This document shows positions 20,172 to 33,065 of a DNA stretch of 53,721 nucleotides, one piece after another. The stretch lies in the NCBI RefSeq assembly GCF_003024235.1, contig NZ_KZ679097.1:1-53721 (forward strand), in the 5' to 3' direction. Both the position numbers and the translations under genes were made by a program. This DNA comes from Arenimonas caeni. GTDB taxonomy: Bacteria; Pseudomonadota; Gammaproteobacteria; Xanthomonadales; Xanthomonadaceae. Position 1 is the first letter of the stretch, and each line of letters opens with the position of its first letter. The notes below the pieces were generated by a model. The model saw only the letters and a program-made list of their open reading frames with translations, did not search any database and was not told the DNA's origin.

Positions 20172-21869
20172 TTACTCCTCGCTGATGCGGGCCGGGCCGG
20201 CGGCGCCGGCCAGGCTGCGTGCCTGGGCGACCAGGTTCAGGAATTCGCCGCGGTAGCCCCACGGATCCTCGCCGCGGGCGCCGCGGGCGAGCGCTTCCAC
20301 CTCGTCCCAGCCGTAGCCGTTCATGTTACGCCCGCCGCGCAGCAGGTCGGCATAGGCCGCCACGGCGGCGGCGAAACGCAGGCTCTCGCTGGCCGTCGCA
20401 TCCATCGCCCGGCGGGTGACGGGCTGCTCGACCAGCACGCTGTGGTCGTTGCCGGGCTGCTTGTAGCGCAGCTTGAGGAAGGCCAGCTCCTGGCCCCGCG
20501 TCGTCGCCGGCGCCGGCGCGGCGCCATAGCGCAGCGGGTCGCTCGATTCGCAGCCCATGCCCACCAGGCACAGCTCGTAGATCGCCGTCACGTCGTGGCC
20601 GGCGCCGATCTCGCCGGCGTCGACCTGGTCGTTGTTGAAATCCTCGCGCGCCAGTTGGCGGTTTTCGTAGCCGACCAGCCGGTATTCGGCCACCTGCGCC
20701 GGGTTGAACTCGACCTGGATCTTCACGTCGCTGGCGATGGTCAGCAGGGTCGAGCTCATCTCCTCGACCAGCACCTTGCGGCCTTCCATCAGGTTGTCGA
20801 TGTAGGCGTGGTTGCCGTCGCCGACGTCGGCCAGGCGCTCGGCCAGGGCGTCGTTGTAGTTGCCCATGCCGAAGCCGAGCGTGGTGAGCGCGACGCCGGC
20901 CTCGCGGCCGTGTTCGACCTGGGTTTCGAGCGCGCGGGTGTCGTAGATGCCGACGTTGAAGTCGCCGTCGGTGGCCAGGATGACGCGGTTCACGCCGCCC
21001 TCGATGAAGCCTTGTTTGGCCATCGCGTAGGCCAGGGCGATGCCCTCGCCGCCGTTGGTCGAGCCGCCGGCTTCGAGCCGGCCAAGCGCATCGAGGATCT
21101 CGCCGTGGCGGTCGCCCGGCGTCGGCGGCAGCACCAGGCCGGCGCTGCCGGCGTAGACCACGATCGAGACGCGGTCCTGGGCGCGCAGGCGCGGCACCAT
21201 CTGCCGGAAGCTCTCGCGCAGCAGCGGCAGCTTGTCCTCGGAGCTCATCGAGCCGGACGTGTCGATCAGGAACACCAGGTTGGCCGCCGGGATCTGCTCG
21301 CGCGGCACTTCGTAACCCTTCAGGCCCACCTGCATCAGCACGCGCTTGTCGTCCCAGGGCGCCGGGGCGAGCTCGGTGCTGATGCGGAAGGGCTGGCTGC
21401 GGTCGGTGGGCGCCGGGTAGCCGTAGTCGAAGTAGTTGATCATCTCCTCGACCCGCACTGCGTCCTTGGGCGGCAGCTGGCCGCGCGCCAGCATGCGGCG
21501 CACGTTGCTGTAGCTGCCGGTGTCGACGTCGATGGAGAAGGTGGACACCGGGTTCTCGACGGTGCGCACGATGGCGTTGTCCTCGAACTCGGCGTAGTTC
21601 TCGGTGTTGGGCTCCGGCGCCTGCGGTATCGGCATGTAGGCGGCCGGCGGCGGGGGCGGGGGCGACGCCATCGGCGCGGGCATGCCGGTGGGGGCCGCCG
21701 CCAGCCTCGATCCGCTGGCTTCGATCGTCTCGATCTCCGCGCGCTTGGCGCGTTCCTTGCGAGCGGCCTCGGCGGCCAGGGCCCGCTCCTGCGCGGGTTC
21801 TTCGGCGACCTTGTGGGCGCAGCCGGCGGCGATGGCGAGGGCGAGGGTGCTCAGGACGAGGTGGCGCAT
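20172..21869 (-). CDS. von Willebrand factor A domain lipoprotein (YfbK family)
   Basis: A 565-residue lipoprotein with lipobox AAGC. After a proline-rich linker comes an N-terminal YfbK region (NPVSTFSIDVDTGSYSNVRR, EEMINYFDYGYP), a VWA domain with the metal-binding MIDAS motif DTSGSM, the GGSTNGGEGI and ATDGDFN blocks, and a DUF3520-type C-terminus (SLRFAAAVAAYADLLRGG). Such proteins are thought to bind proteins through the metal site; the function of YfbK is not established. The frame extends to 21938, but ATG 21869 with GGAG seven bases before it gives the signal peptide. It sits between the ECF sigma gene and the proline-rich membrane protein. Confidence 0.9.
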   Translation of the reverse strand: MRHLVLSTLALAIAAGCAHKVAEEPAQERALAAEAARKERAKRAEIETIEASGSRLAAAPTGMPAPMASPPPPPPAAYMPIPQAPEPNTENYAEFEDNAIVRTVENPVSTFSIDVDTGSYSNVRRMLARGQLPPKDAVRVEEMINYFDYGYPAPTDRSQPFRISTELAPAPWDDKRVLMQVGLKGYEVPREQIPAANLVFLIDTSGSMSSEDKLPLLRESFRQMVPRLRAQDRVSIVVYAGSAGLVLPPTPGDRHGEILDALGRLEAGGSTNGGEGIALAYAMAKQGFIEGGVNRVILATDGDFNVGIYDTRALETQVEHGREAGVALTTLGFGMGNYNDALAERLADVGDGNHAYIDNLMEGRKVLVEEMSSTLLTIASDVKIQVEFNPAQVAEYRLVGYENRQLAREDFNNDQVDAGEIGAGHDVTAIYELCLVGMGCESSDPLRYGAAPAPATTRGQELAFLKLRYKQPGNDHSVLVEQPVTRRAMDATASESLRFAAAVAAYADLLRGGRNMNGYGWDEVEALARGARGEDPWGYRGEFLNLVAQARSLAGAAGPARISEE

Positions 21870-21934
21870 GGAATGGCTCCGGTTGGGTTGGGCCTCGTGT
21901 TGAACGCCCGGGTGCAGGGAACGGGGTTGCCGGC

Positions 21935-22483
21935 TCATGGGCGAAGCCTCGCGCGCAGTTTGTCCATGGCATAGCGCAGGCGCGACTTCACGGTTTCCCG
22001 GCCGGCGCCGGTGATCTCGCCGATCTGCTCGAGCGTCAGCTCCTGCTCGAGCCGCAGAAGCAGGACTTCGCGCTGTTCGGGCGGCAGTTCCTCCAGCGCC
22101 AGCTGCAGGCGCCGGCGCTCTTCGAAGGCCGACAGTGCGCGTTCGGGCGTGTCCGGGTCGGGCAGGCGTTCGGCCGCTTCCTTCGCGTCCTCCGGGGCAT
22201 CCGGACGGTGCGATTTGGCGCGCCAGTGGTCGGCCAGGCGGTTGTGGGCGATCTGGTGGAGCCAGGTGCCGAACTTCGCTTCCGGGCGATAGCGCCCGCG
22301 GGCGGCGATCACGCGCTGCCAGACGTCCTGGAACAGTTCCTCGGCCAGGCCCGGGTCGCGAAGCTGGCGCTGCAGGTGCCGGTACAGGCGCAGGCGGTGC
22401 CGCGCGTACAGGTCCTCGAACGCGCCGGCATCGCCCGCGGCGAACGCCAGCATCAAGGCTTCGTCGGTCGGTTCGGCCTGCAT
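21935..22483 (-). CDS. ECF-type RNA polymerase sigma factor
   Basis: A 182-residue sigma-70 family factor with region 2 (FEDLYARHRLRLYRHLQRQL, ELFQDVWQRVI, FGTWLHQIAHNRLADHWR) and region 4 (LPPEQREVLLLRLEQELTLE, then IGEITGAGRETVKSRLRYAM). Regions 1 and 3 are missing, as in ECF factors. The ATG at 22483 begins MQAEPTDEALM. It heads a minus-strand run with the VWA lipoprotein and a single-pass membrane protein, which could be its surface sensor and anti-sigma factor. It diverges from the CHASE-GGDEF gene over 70 bp. Confidence 0.92.
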   Translation of the reverse strand: MQAEPTDEALMLAFAAGDAGAFEDLYARHRLRLYRHLQRQLRDPGLAEELFQDVWQRVIAARGRYRPEAKFGTWLHQIAHNRLADHWRAKSHRPDAPEDAKEAAERLPDPDTPERALSAFEERRRLQLALEELPPEQREVLLLRLEQELTLEQIGEITGAGRETVKSRLRYAMDKLRARLRP

Positions 22484-22553
22484 CGGTCCCAGCCTAAGGC
22501 CTTTCACCCGGGCCGGGAAGCGGCGCCATGGCCGGCACGGTAGAGTAGCGGCC

Positions 22554-24011
22554 ATGGCCGCCCGCGAAGACAGCCTCGAGCCTCTGGGTGCCGAGTCCCA
22601 CGACCCGGCAGACAGCTGGCTGCGCCCGGGCCGGCCGATGTTCTTCGGCCTGCTGGTGCTGCTGATGGGCATTTACTTCAGCATCAGCGCGGCCCAGCTC
22701 GAGCGTGACCGCTACCTCTCCGAGCGCCGCTCGCGGGTCCAGGCCGAGTTGTCGGACTTCCGTGCCCGCCTGGAGACCCGCGTCTACGCCAGCGTGGGCC
22801 TGGTGCGCGGCGTGGCCGTGCAGGTGGTGCAGCAGGAAGGCATGTCGCACGAGGCCTTCGATGCCATCGCCGCCGAATTGCTGCGCGGGCAGCCGGGCAT
22901 CCGGAGCCTGAGCCTGGCGCCGGGCTTCGTCATCACCGAGATCTATCCGCGCGAAGGTAACGAGGCGGCCCTGGGCCTGGACCAGCTCGAGGACCCGGTC
23001 CAGAAGGGCGCCATGCTTCGCGCGATCAAGGAGGATGGCCCGCTGCTGGCCGGACCCTTCGAGGCGGTGCAGGGCGGCCGCGTGCTCGCCATCCGCATCC
23101 CGCTGTGGGTCGACCGCGAGGGCGTGCCCCGGCTCTGGGGCGCGGTGAACATGGTGCTCGACCACGAGGAGCTGCTGGCCGAGGCGGGCATCAAGGCGCT
23201 GGAGAAGCAGCTGCGGCTGAGCATCGTCGGCCGCGATGCCGCCGGCCCGGGTGGCGAGATCGTGCGCGGCCTGCGCCTGCCGCCCGACAGCCGGGCGGTG
23301 CGCGTCCCGGCCTTCCTGCCCGGCGGCAGCTGGCTGATCTCGGCGGTGCCGCTGGAAGGTTGGGATGCCCGCCCCTGGTGGCGCACGCCCGGCTTTCCGC
23401 TGCGCATCATCCTCAGCGTGCTGGCGGCGATGGCCACCACCCGCATCCTGCACGACCGCCAGCGCATCCGCCGTCTCGCCGGCATGGACGCACTCACCGC
23501 CCTGCCGAACCGGCGCTGGGCGCTGCAGCACCTGTCGCGGCGCATCCTTCGTGCCCGTCGCGGCGACGGCCGGTTCGCGCTGCTGAGCTTCGACCTCGAC
23601 GGCTTCAAGCCGGTCAACGACACCTACGGCCACGCCGCCGGCGACTACCTGCTGGCCGAGATCGGCCGGCGCCTGACCGAATCGGTGCGCCCCGGCGACG
23701 TGGTGGCGCGCATGGGCGGCGACGAATTCCTGGTCATCGTCGGCATCGAGGACGGCGCCGATGAATCCTGGCTGCGTGCGGTGGCGGCGCGGGTGCAGTC
23801 GGCGATCAGCCGGCCGGTACCGATCGAGGGCCACTGGGTGGTGGTGGGTGCCAGCATCGGCATCGCCTGCTTCCCCGAGGATGGCGATGACTCCGAGACC
23901 CTGCTGCGCCGCGCCGACGAGGCCATGTACCGCGCCAAGGCCGGCCGCAGCGACGGCGTGGCCTTCGCCGGGCCGCTGGCCCTGGGCAGCCGGCCCGACG
24001 TGGCCGATTAA
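22554..24011 (+). CDS. Membrane diguanylate cyclase with CHASE sensor domain
   Basis: A 485-residue protein. An N-terminal helix ([16 protein letters not shown]) leads into a periplasmic CHASE-type domain (residues about 70-270, with [17 protein letters not shown]), a second helix near residue 285, and a cytoplasmic GGDEF domain. The active-site loop MGGDEF (residues 388-392) is intact, and an RPGD inhibitory site (379-382) lies five residues upstream, so it should make cyclic di-GMP with product inhibition. Its 3' end overlaps xseA by 4 bp in convergent orientation. The ligand is unknown. Confidence 0.92.
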   Translation: MAAREDSLEPLGAESHDPADSWLRPGRPMFFGLLVLLMGIYFSISAAQLERDRYLSERRSRVQAELSDFRARLETRVYASVGLVRGVAVQVVQQEGMSHEAFDAIAAELLRGQPGIRSLSLAPGFVITEIYPREGNEAALGLDQLEDPVQKGAMLRAIKEDGPLLAGPFEAVQGGRVLAIRIPLWVDREGVPRLWGAVNMVLDHEELLAEAGIKALEKQLRLSIVGRDAAGPGGEIVRGLRLPPDSRAVRVPAFLPGGSWLISAVPLEGWDARPWWRTPGFPLRIILSVLAAMATTRILHDRQRIRRLAGMDALTALPNRRWALQHLSRRILRARRGDGRFALLSFDLDGFKPVNDTYGHAAGDYLLAEIGRRLTESVRPGDVVARMGGDEFLVIVGIEDGADESWLRAVAARVQSAISRPVPIEGHWVVVGASIGIACFPEDGDDSETLLRRADEAMYRAKAGRSDGVAFAGPLALGSRPDVAD

Positions 24012-25354
24012 TCGGCGTCCGGCTCCACCCGCAGCCGCAGTTCGCCTTCCGCAAGCCGCGCGCGCAGGCTCTCGCCCGGCCGGGCATCGACGGCACGGCG
24101 CAGCACCTTGCCGTCGGCCTGCTGCACGATGGCGTAGCCGCGGCCCAGCGTGGCCAGCGGACTGACGCCAGCCAGCGCCCTCGCAAGCCCCCGCAGGTGC
24201 AGTTGCTGCTGTTCCAGCCGGCGCGGCAGCACCGCGTGCAGGCTGCGCGCCAGCAGCGCCAGCCTGTGCGCATGGGCTTCCAGGCGCTGGCGCGGGTGGG
24301 ACTGGTCGAGGCGTCGCAGCAGCTTCGACAGGCGCTCGGCGCGGCGCGCACCGGGCGTGCGCCAGGCCTGGTCGAGCCGGCCGCGCAGGGTGGCCAGGCG
24401 GTTGCGGCCGCGCTCGAGCCGCAGCTGCGGGCGCAGCGCCTGGAGCTTGAGGAAGGCCTGGTCCAGGCGCTGGGCGCGGGCGGTGGCCAGGCGCGCCTGC
24501 AGGGCGTCGAGGCGGCGGCGTTCGCTGCGCAGGCGCGCGGCCAGTTCGCCGGCGTCGGGCACGATCAGCTCGGCCGCGGCCGAGGGCGTGGGCGCGCGCA
24601 GGTCGGCGGCGAAGTCGGCCAGGCTCACGTCCACCTCGTGGCCGATGGCGGCCACCACGGGCACCGGCGCAGAAGCGATCGCACGCGCCAGGGCCTCGTC
24701 GTTGAAGGCCCACAGGTCCTCGAGCGAGCCGCCGCCGCGGGTGAGCAGCAGCAGGTCGTAGCGGCCGCTGGCGCCGGCGCGGCGCAGCATGTCCAGGATC
24801 TGCGCGGCCGCGCCGTCGCCCTGCACCGGCACCGGCAGCACCTCGGTTTCGAGCAGCGGGAAACGCCGGCCCAGCACGCTGAGCACGTCGCGAACGGCGG
24901 CGCCGCGCGGCGAGGTGATCACGCCCAGCCGGCGCGGGAAGGCGGGCAGGGGGCGCTTGCGGGCGGTGTCGAACAGGCCCTCGGCCGCCAGCCGGGCCTT
25001 GAGCTCCTCGAAGGCCCGGCGCAGCGCGCCTTCGCCGGCTTCCTCGAGGTGCTCGAGCACCAGCTGGTAATCGCCGCGGGCCTCGTACAGCGTCAGGCGG
25101 CCGCGCGCCAGCACCTGCATGCCGTCGCGCGGGGCGAAGCGCAGGCGCTGGGCGCTTTGCCGGAACAGGGCGCAGCGCACCTGGGCGCGTTCGTCCTTGA
25201 GCGTGAAATAGCAGTGGCCCGAGGCCGGCCGCGAGAAATTGCTGATCTCGCCTTCGACCCAGACCTGCGGAAAGCTGCCCTCGAGCAGGTCGCGCGCCAG
25301 CGCATTGAGCTGGGACGGACGCAGGACCTGGCGTTCGCGGGCGAGGGAAGACAT
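24008..25354 (-). CDS. xseA: Exodeoxyribonuclease VII large subunit
   Basis: A 448-residue subunit of the single-strand-specific exonuclease ExoVII. The N-terminal OB-fold ([20 protein letters not shown]) is followed by the catalytic core with [29 protein letters not shown] and [22 protein letters not shown]-type blocks, then a long Arg/Leu/Gln-rich coiled coil and the closing LGRGYAIV motif. The start [17 protein letters not shown] at 25354 is the usual one. The small subunit xseB is not in the window. Confidence 0.95.
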   Translation of the reverse strand: MSSLARERQVLRPSQLNALARDLLEGSFPQVWVEGEISNFSRPASGHCYFTLKDERAQVRCALFRQSAQRLRFAPRDGMQVLARGRLTLYEARGDYQLVLEHLEEAGEGALRRAFEELKARLAAEGLFDTARKRPLPAFPRRLGVITSPRGAAVRDVLSVLGRRFPLLETEVLPVPVQGDGAAAQILDMLRRAGASGRYDLLLLTRGGGSLEDLWAFNDEALARAIASAPVPVVAAIGHEVDVSLADFAADLRAPTPSAAAELIVPDAGELAARLRSERRRLDALQARLATARAQRLDQAFLKLQALRPQLRLERGRNRLATLRGRLDQAWRTPGARRAERLSKLLRRLDQSHPRQRLEAHAHRLALLARSLHAVLPRRLEQQQLHLRGLARALAGVSPLATLGRGYAIVQQADGKVLRRAVDARPGESLRARLAEGELRLRVEPDAD

Positions 25355-25457
25355 GGCGGTTCCGGGCTCGGCCCCACAGGATACCCCGCCGCGTTGTCCC
25401 GGGGGCTGGGGCCGGCCGCCGGCCCGGTCTAAACTGTGCCCCACACGAGGAGCCCGA

Positions 25458-27128
25458 ATGAGCGAGAGCTACCGCCGCCTGTGCCAGGACCTGCCGCCCG
25501 CCGCCGGCGGTGCGCCGCGCTTCGCCGCCGACCCCAGGAAGGTCAAGGCCTGGGTGGCGGCACTGCCGCGCGCCAATCCGCAGGCGGTGGAGCAGGAGAT
25601 CGCCCAGGCGCTGCCGGGCCTGCTCGCACAGCGCCTGGAAGGTGGCCAGCGTTTCGCCGCGCTCGAAGAGCTGCGCCCGGCCACCGTCGAGGCCATCACC
25701 CTGCTCGAGCGCGGTTTCAGCGGCAGTTCGCTGCCGCTGCCGCCGGACAAGGCCCGCGCCGCCAGCATCGCCGGCGACTTCCACCTGCAGCTGGCCATCG
25801 GCTACCGCCAGGCGGTCTGCGAGCTCTGCGCGCCCTCGGGCTCCGTGCCCTTCCTGCGCGGCGGCAACGTGCTGCTGGCGCTGGAACGTTCTGCCTGGCA
25901 CTACGTGCGCGCGCTGGCCCTGGCCTGGCGCGTCTACCGGCCGGCGCCGGCGGGCGCCTGGCAGGGCCTGCACCGGCTGCACCGGTTTGCCGTTTCGCTC
26001 AAGCTCGAGCGCAAGGGTGCCGACGACAAGCTCGCCGGCGGCAGCCAGGACGTGAACACGCTCTATCTCCAGGCCCTGCTGATGGCGGCCGTGAACCCTT
26101 ATGCCTTCGGCCAGTCCGAGCAGGACACGCTCTGGCCCGCCACGCGCGGCTACGCGGCGCGCTGCCGGTTGCTCGACCGGGCCCCGGAGGGCATCGCGCC
26201 GGTGGTGCCCGAAGACGCCGACCGCGGCCCCGGTGCGCCGGCGCCGGACGAGTCCCCGTCGACCTGGCTCGACCTGGCGCCCTTCGCCGGCGACGTCGAG
26301 CGCGCCCTCGGGCGCGTGCGAGACGGCCAGGGCGAACTCGCGCCGACCCCGGGCCTGGGCATCACCGTCGGCAACGACCTGCTGATCCGCCTGCGCCGCG
26401 CCTTCGGCCAGATGGCCGCGCGGGGCCTGGTGCGGCTGCCGGCCGGGCACTCGCTCGACACCGTGCTGGGCCTGAGCGGCCTGCACTACCTGCTGGCCGG
26501 GCAGCGCGACTTCGACACCTTCATGCGCCAGTCGGCCGCCGGCACGGTGCACGTGATCGCCGGCGCCGCCTGGACCCAGGGCACCGCCGCGATGACCCGC
26601 GTGCCGCGGTTCACGGCCCGGGTGCTCGACCAGAGCCTGGGCGGCTACCGCATGGCCTGGGACAGCGCCGAGCAGGCCCGCGCCAAGGTCGGCGAGCTGG
26701 TCGGCCTGGGCTTCGGCGAGGACGGCGAGGAGCTGGACTGGATGGTCGGCGTGATGCGCTGGCTTCGCTACGAGGGCGACGGCAGCCTTTCGGCCGGCGT
26801 CGAACTGCTGTCGCGGCGCTCGAGCCCGGTGGCCCTGCGCGTGGTCAGCGCCGATGGCGGCAGCCGCCAGATGCAGCGGGCGGTCGAGGTCTTCCCGATC
26901 GACGGCACGCCCGGTCGCTGCTTCGTCTGCAGCGCCTCGGTGGAGGCCGGCAGCCGGGTCGAGGTGATCCACGATGCCGCCAGCCACATTCCCGAGGTCG
27001 GCGCGCGCGGCCCGGATCTGCTCGAGGACGTCGAAGTGCTGCTCAACGCGGGTGATTACGTGCTGCTGGGTGAACGCCTGCCGGCGCCGGCCGGGGCCGA
27101 AGCAAGCGAAGAGGGCGTGCCGGCATGA
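25458..27128 (+). CDS. Uncharacterised protein with C-terminal PilZ-like region
   Basis: A 556-residue cytoplasmic protein without signal or membrane segments. Residues 1-380 are mostly helical and match no domain I can name. From about residue 391 ([23 protein letters not shown], then [13 protein letters not shown] and [11 protein letters not shown]) it resembles PilZ-like, cyclic di-GMP-associated proteins of beta- and gammaproteobacteria; the classical RxxxR motif is not obvious. GAGGAG lies five bases before the ATG. It overlaps ispG by 4 bp (ATGA), so the two are cotranscribed. PilZ-type ligand binding is inference. Confidence 0.7.
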   Translation: MSESYRRLCQDLPPAAGGAPRFAADPRKVKAWVAALPRANPQAVEQEIAQALPGLLAQRLEGGQRFAALEELRPATVEAITLLERGFSGSSLPLPPDKARAASIAGDFHLQLAIGYRQAVCELCAPSGSVPFLRGGNVLLALERSAWHYVRALALAWRVYRPAPAGAWQGLHRLHRFAVSLKLERKGADDKLAGGSQDVNTLYLQALLMAAVNPYAFGQSEQDTLWPATRGYAARCRLLDRAPEGIAPVVPEDADRGPGAPAPDESPSTWLDLAPFAGDVERALGRVRDGQGELAPTPGLGITVGNDLLIRLRRAFGQMAARGLVRLPAGHSLDTVLGLSGLHYLLAGQRDFDTFMRQSAAGTVHVIAGAAWTQGTAAMTRVPRFTARVLDQSLGGYRMAWDSAEQARAKVGELVGLGFGEDGEELDWMVGVMRWLRYEGDGSLSAGVELLSRRSSPVALRVVSADGGSRQMQRAVEVFPIDGTPGRCFVCSASVEAGSRVEVIHDAASHIPEVGARGPDLLEDVEVLLNAGDYVLLGERLPAPAGAEASEEGVPA

Positions 27129-28363
27129 GCGAGGCGAAGGCACAGCCGCGCCGCGCCACCCGCGCGGTGCAGGTCGGCGGCGTGACCCTGGGCGGCGGCG
27201 CCCCCATCGTCGTGCAGTCGATGACCAACACCGACACGGCCGACGTGGCGGCCACGGTGAAGCAGGTGGCCGAGCTCTGGCGCGCCGGCTCCGAGCTGGT
27301 GCGGGTGACGGTGAACAATCCCGAGTCGGCCGCCGCGGTGCCCCGCATCCGCGAAAAGCTCGACATGATGAACGTGCCGGTGCCGCTGGTCGGCGACTTC
27401 CACTACAACGGCGACCGCCTGCTGGCCGCCGAGCCGGCCTGCGCCGAGGCCCTGGCCAAGTACCGCATCAATCCCGGCAACGTCGGATTCGGCAAGAAGA
27501 AGGACACCCAGTTCGCGGCCATCGTCGAGAAGGCCATCGAGTTCGGCAAGCCGGTGCGCATCGGCGTGAACTGGGGCTCGCTCGACCAGGCCCTGGCCGC
27601 GCGGCTGATGGACGAAAACGCCGCCCGGCCCGATCCCTGGGACGCCGGCCGCGTGCTGCGCGAGGCGCTGGTGCTGTCGGCGGTCGAGTCGGCGGAAAAG
27701 GCCGTGGAAATCGGCCTGCCGCGCGAGCGCATCGTGCTCTCGGCCAAGGTCAGCGGCGTGCAGGAGCTGATCGCGGTCTACCGCGACCTCGCCACGCGCT
27801 CCGACTTCGCCCTGCACCTGGGCCTGACCGAGGCCGGCATGGGCAGCAAGGGCATCGTCGCCTCGGCGGCTGCGCTGGCGGTGCTGCTGCAGGAAGGCAT
27901 CGGCGACACCATCCGCATCTCGCTCACGCCCGAGCCGGGCGCGCCGCGCACCCAGGAAGTGGTGGTGGCGCAGGAACTGCTGCAGACCATGGGCCTGCGC
28001 GCGTTCACGCCGCTGGTCACCGCCTGCCCGGGCTGTGGCCGCACCACCAGCGAGTTCTTCCAGGTGCTGGCGCAGAAGGTGCAGGAGCACGTGCGCGGCC
28101 AGATGCCGGTGTGGAAGCTCAAGTACCCGGGCGTCGAGAACCTGTCGCTGGCGGTGATGGGCTGCGTGGTCAACGGCCCGGGCGAATCGCGCCATGCCGA
28201 CATCGGCATCTCGCTGCCCGGCACCGGCGAGGCGCCGTCGGCACCGGTGTTCATCGACGGACAGAAAGCCATGACCCTGCGCGGCGAGCACATCGCCGAC
28301 GAGTTCGTGCAGGTGATCGACGACTACGTGGCGCGCCGCTACTCGGCTTCCACGCCCGACTGA
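27125..28363 (+). CDS. ispG: 4-hydroxy-3-methylbut-2-enyl diphosphate synthase IspG
   Basis: A 412-residue iron-sulfur enzyme of the MEP isoprenoid pathway, converting ME-cPP to HMBPP. Family blocks are [39 protein letters not shown] and CVVNGPGES; the three cluster cysteines lie in the last two. The start overlaps the previous stop. The last 25 bases overlap the convergent FHA-GGDEF gene. The C-terminus is slightly longer than in E. coli. Confidence 0.97.
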   Translation: MSEAKAQPRRATRAVQVGGVTLGGGAPIVVQSMTNTDTADVAATVKQVAELWRAGSELVRVTVNNPESAAAVPRIREKLDMMNVPVPLVGDFHYNGDRLLAAEPACAEALAKYRINPGNVGFGKKKDTQFAAIVEKAIEFGKPVRIGVNWGSLDQALAARLMDENAARPDPWDAGRVLREALVLSAVESAEKAVEIGLPRERIVLSAKVSGVQELIAVYRDLATRSDFALHLGLTEAGMGSKGIVASAAALAVLLQEGIGDTIRISLTPEPGAPRTQEVVVAQELLQTMGLRAFTPLVTACPGCGRTTSEFFQVLAQKVQEHVRGQMPVWKLKYPGVENLSLAVMGCVVNGPGESRHADIGISLPGTGEAPSAPVFIDGQKAMTLRGEHIADEFVQVIDDYVARRYSASTPD

Positions 28364-29262
28364 AGCAGGCCTTCCTGGACGCAGACGCGGTTGCGGCCCT
28401 CGTCCTTGGCGCGGTAGAGCGCGACGTCGGCGGCCCGCATCAGGGCGCTGCGGTCGAGCCGGTCCGGCGCGAGGCCGGCGATGCCGATGCTTATCGTCAG
28501 CCGCTGCGGCTGGCCACCGAGCACGAAACTGTCGGCGGCCACGGCCTCGCGCAGCCGCTCGGCGAAGGCCCGGGCGTCCTCGAGGTCGGTCTCGGGCAGC
28601 AGCACCGCGAACTCCTCGCCGCCGATGCGCGCGGCCACGTCCTCGCCGCGCACGAAGCGGCGCACGATGCCCGCCAGCTGGCGCAGCACGCCGTCGCCGG
28701 CGATGTGGCCGTACTGGTCGTTGACCGGCTTGAACAGGTCGACGTCGATGATGCACATCACCAGCGGGCGGCCATGCCGGGTGGCGCGGGCGATCTCGCG
28801 GTCGACCGCCTCGGTGAAGTGGCGGCGGTTGTACAGCTCGGTCAGCGCGTCGCGCGTGGCCAGCTGGTAGACCTCCTGGTGGTAGCGGGCCTCGACGCTG
28901 GAGTGGCTGATGAACTTGAGGATGCACTCGCCGAGCGTGATGTGGTCGCCGTCGGCCAGCTCGCCCTGGGCCACCGGCTCGTCGTTGACGCGGGTGGTGT
29001 TGGTGGCCCCGAGGTCGCGGATGCGGTAGATATCGCCGTCGCGCCAGACCTGGCAGTGCCGGCGCGACACCGAATTGTGCGGAATGTGCAGGTCGGCCTC
29101 CTGCGAACGGCCGATCACCACCGGCACCTCGCCCAGGTCGGCGCGTTTGCCCAGGCCCTCGCCATGGATCACGACCACGCAGGCGGAGCGCGGCGTCGAC
29201 CGGCGCGGGCCGTCGCTGAGCAGGGTTCGCTGGGTGGTGGCGATCTTCTCGGTCTCGCGCAT
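28339..29262 (-). CDS. Diguanylate cyclase with N-terminal FHA domain (FHA-GGDEF)
   Basis: A 307-residue cytoplasmic protein. After a Thr-rich leader (T9, T10, T13) comes an FHA domain (residues about 28-120) with the phosphothreonine-binding GRS (51-53), SRRH (66-69) and NTTRVND (88-94) motifs, then a GGDEF domain with an active GGEEF loop (214-218) and an RGED inhibitory site (205-208). It should make cyclic di-GMP under control of phosphothreonine binding. It diverges from a Ser/Thr kinase gene over 100 bp. ATG 29262 is preferred; the open frame upstream lacks FHA sequence. Confidence 0.93.
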   Translation of the reverse strand: MRETEKIATTQRTLLSDGPRRSTPRSACVVVIHGEGLGKRADLGEVPVVIGRSQEADLHIPHNSVSRRHCQVWRDGDIYRIRDLGATNTTRVNDEPVAQGELADGDHITLGECILKFISHSSVEARYHQEVYQLATRDALTELYNRRHFTEAVDREIARATRHGRPLVMCIIDVDLFKPVNDQYGHIAGDGVLRQLAGIVRRFVRGEDVAARIGGEEFAVLLPETDLEDARAFAERLREAVAADSFVLGGQPQRLTISIGIAGLAPDRLDRSALMRAADVALYRAKDEGRNRVCVQEGLLQSGVEAE

Positions 29263-29362
29263 CGGGCTTGGTCCGGGAGGCCTTTGGTGAAGTGTAGCCC
29301 GTCGGCAGCCCGGGGTGAGGGGCTGGGCTAGACTCTCGGGTGTTCGAACGTGGGGGAGTGGC

Positions 29363-32134
<2,772 letters not shown>

Positions 32135-32138
32135 CCGC

Positions 32139-33065
32139 TCAGCGCGGCGTCGGTGTCTCCGGGTTGATTTCCGGGTCGGTCACGGTCTGCCGGGCCAGGC
32201 GCGCCTCGCGCCGGGCGATGTAGACGTTCGAGCCGAAGATGATGGCCGCGCCCAGCACGGTCCAGCGGTCGAGCGCCTCGCCGAACAGCAGCCAGCCGGC
32301 GATGGCCACCACGATGATCTGCAGGAAGCTGATCGGCGTGAGCAGCGAGGCATCGCCGAGCCTCAGGGCCCGCGTCCAGCACATGTGCGCGGTGCTGCCC
32401 AGGACGCCGGCCAGGACGATCCACAGCCAGGTGATGCCGGCCGGCATTTCCCAGACCGTCAGCGCCGGCACCAGCGACATCGGGATCCACAGCAGGGTGG
32501 TCCAGATGACGATCGCGTCCGGGTGCTCCGAGCGCGAGAGGAACTTGATGCTGATCGCGACGCTGGCGCTGGCCACGGCCGCCAGCAGCGCCACCAGGCT
32601 GGCGGCGGTGAAGGCGTCGCTGCCGGGGCGCACGATCACCAGCACGCCGAGGAAGCCGACGATCACCGCGGTCCAGCGCCGGGCCCGCACGATCTCGCCG
32701 AGCACGATCACCGCGCCGATGGTGACGAACAGCGGGGTGGAGTAGGACAGGGCGATGGCCTGGGCCAGCGGCAGGTTCACGATCGCCCAGAAGCCGGCCA
32801 GCATCGAGACCATGCCGACCAGGCAGCGCACGATGTAGAAGCCGATCTTGTTGGTGCGCAGCAGCGACGGCCCGTGCCTGGCCAGGATGGGCACCAGCAC
32901 CAGGAAGCCGAAGAAGTTGCGGAAGAAGGCGATCTCGAAGGCGTGCAGCTGCGCCGAGGCCAGGCGGATGCACACCGCCATGATGCCGAACAGGACCATG
33001 GCCAGCACCATCAGGCCGACGGCGCGGCGCAACTGCGAGGCGGCGTCGGCCGGGGCGGGGCTCAA
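32139..33065 (-). CDS. EamA/DMT-superfamily transporter
   Basis: A 308-residue polytopic membrane protein with ten predicted helices in two EamA repeats (MVLAMVLFGIMAVCIRLAS; then the WTTLLWIPMSLVPALTVW half). Members export amino acids or metabolites; substrate is unknown. The best start is a TTG at 33065 that overlaps the murB stop (TTGA), giving a short leader [14 protein letters not shown] before helix 1; an ATG at the first helix is the alternative. It is the last gene of the pyrD-murB run and converges on the kinase gene, 4 bases away. Confidence 0.85.
   Translation of the reverse strand: MSPAPADAASQLRRAVGLMVLAMVLFGIMAVCIRLASAQLHAFEIAFFRNFFGFLVLVPILARHGPSLLRTNKIGFYIVRCLVGMVSMLAGFWAIVNLPLAQAIALSYSTPLFVTIGAVIVLGEIVRARRWTAVIVGFLGVLVIVRPGSDAFTAASLVALLAAVASASVAISIKFLSRSEHPDAIVIWTTLLWIPMSLVPALTVWEMPAGITWLWIVLAGVLGSTAHMCWTRALRLGDASLLTPISFLQIIVVAIAGWLLFGEALDRWTVLGAAIIFGSNVYIARREARLARQTVTDPEINPETPTPR

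Noticed and set aside
22494-27143. Minus-strand open frame of 1549 codons
   Set aside because: Runs antisense through the CHASE-GGDEF and PilZ-like genes and out of frame with xseA; no recognisable motif.
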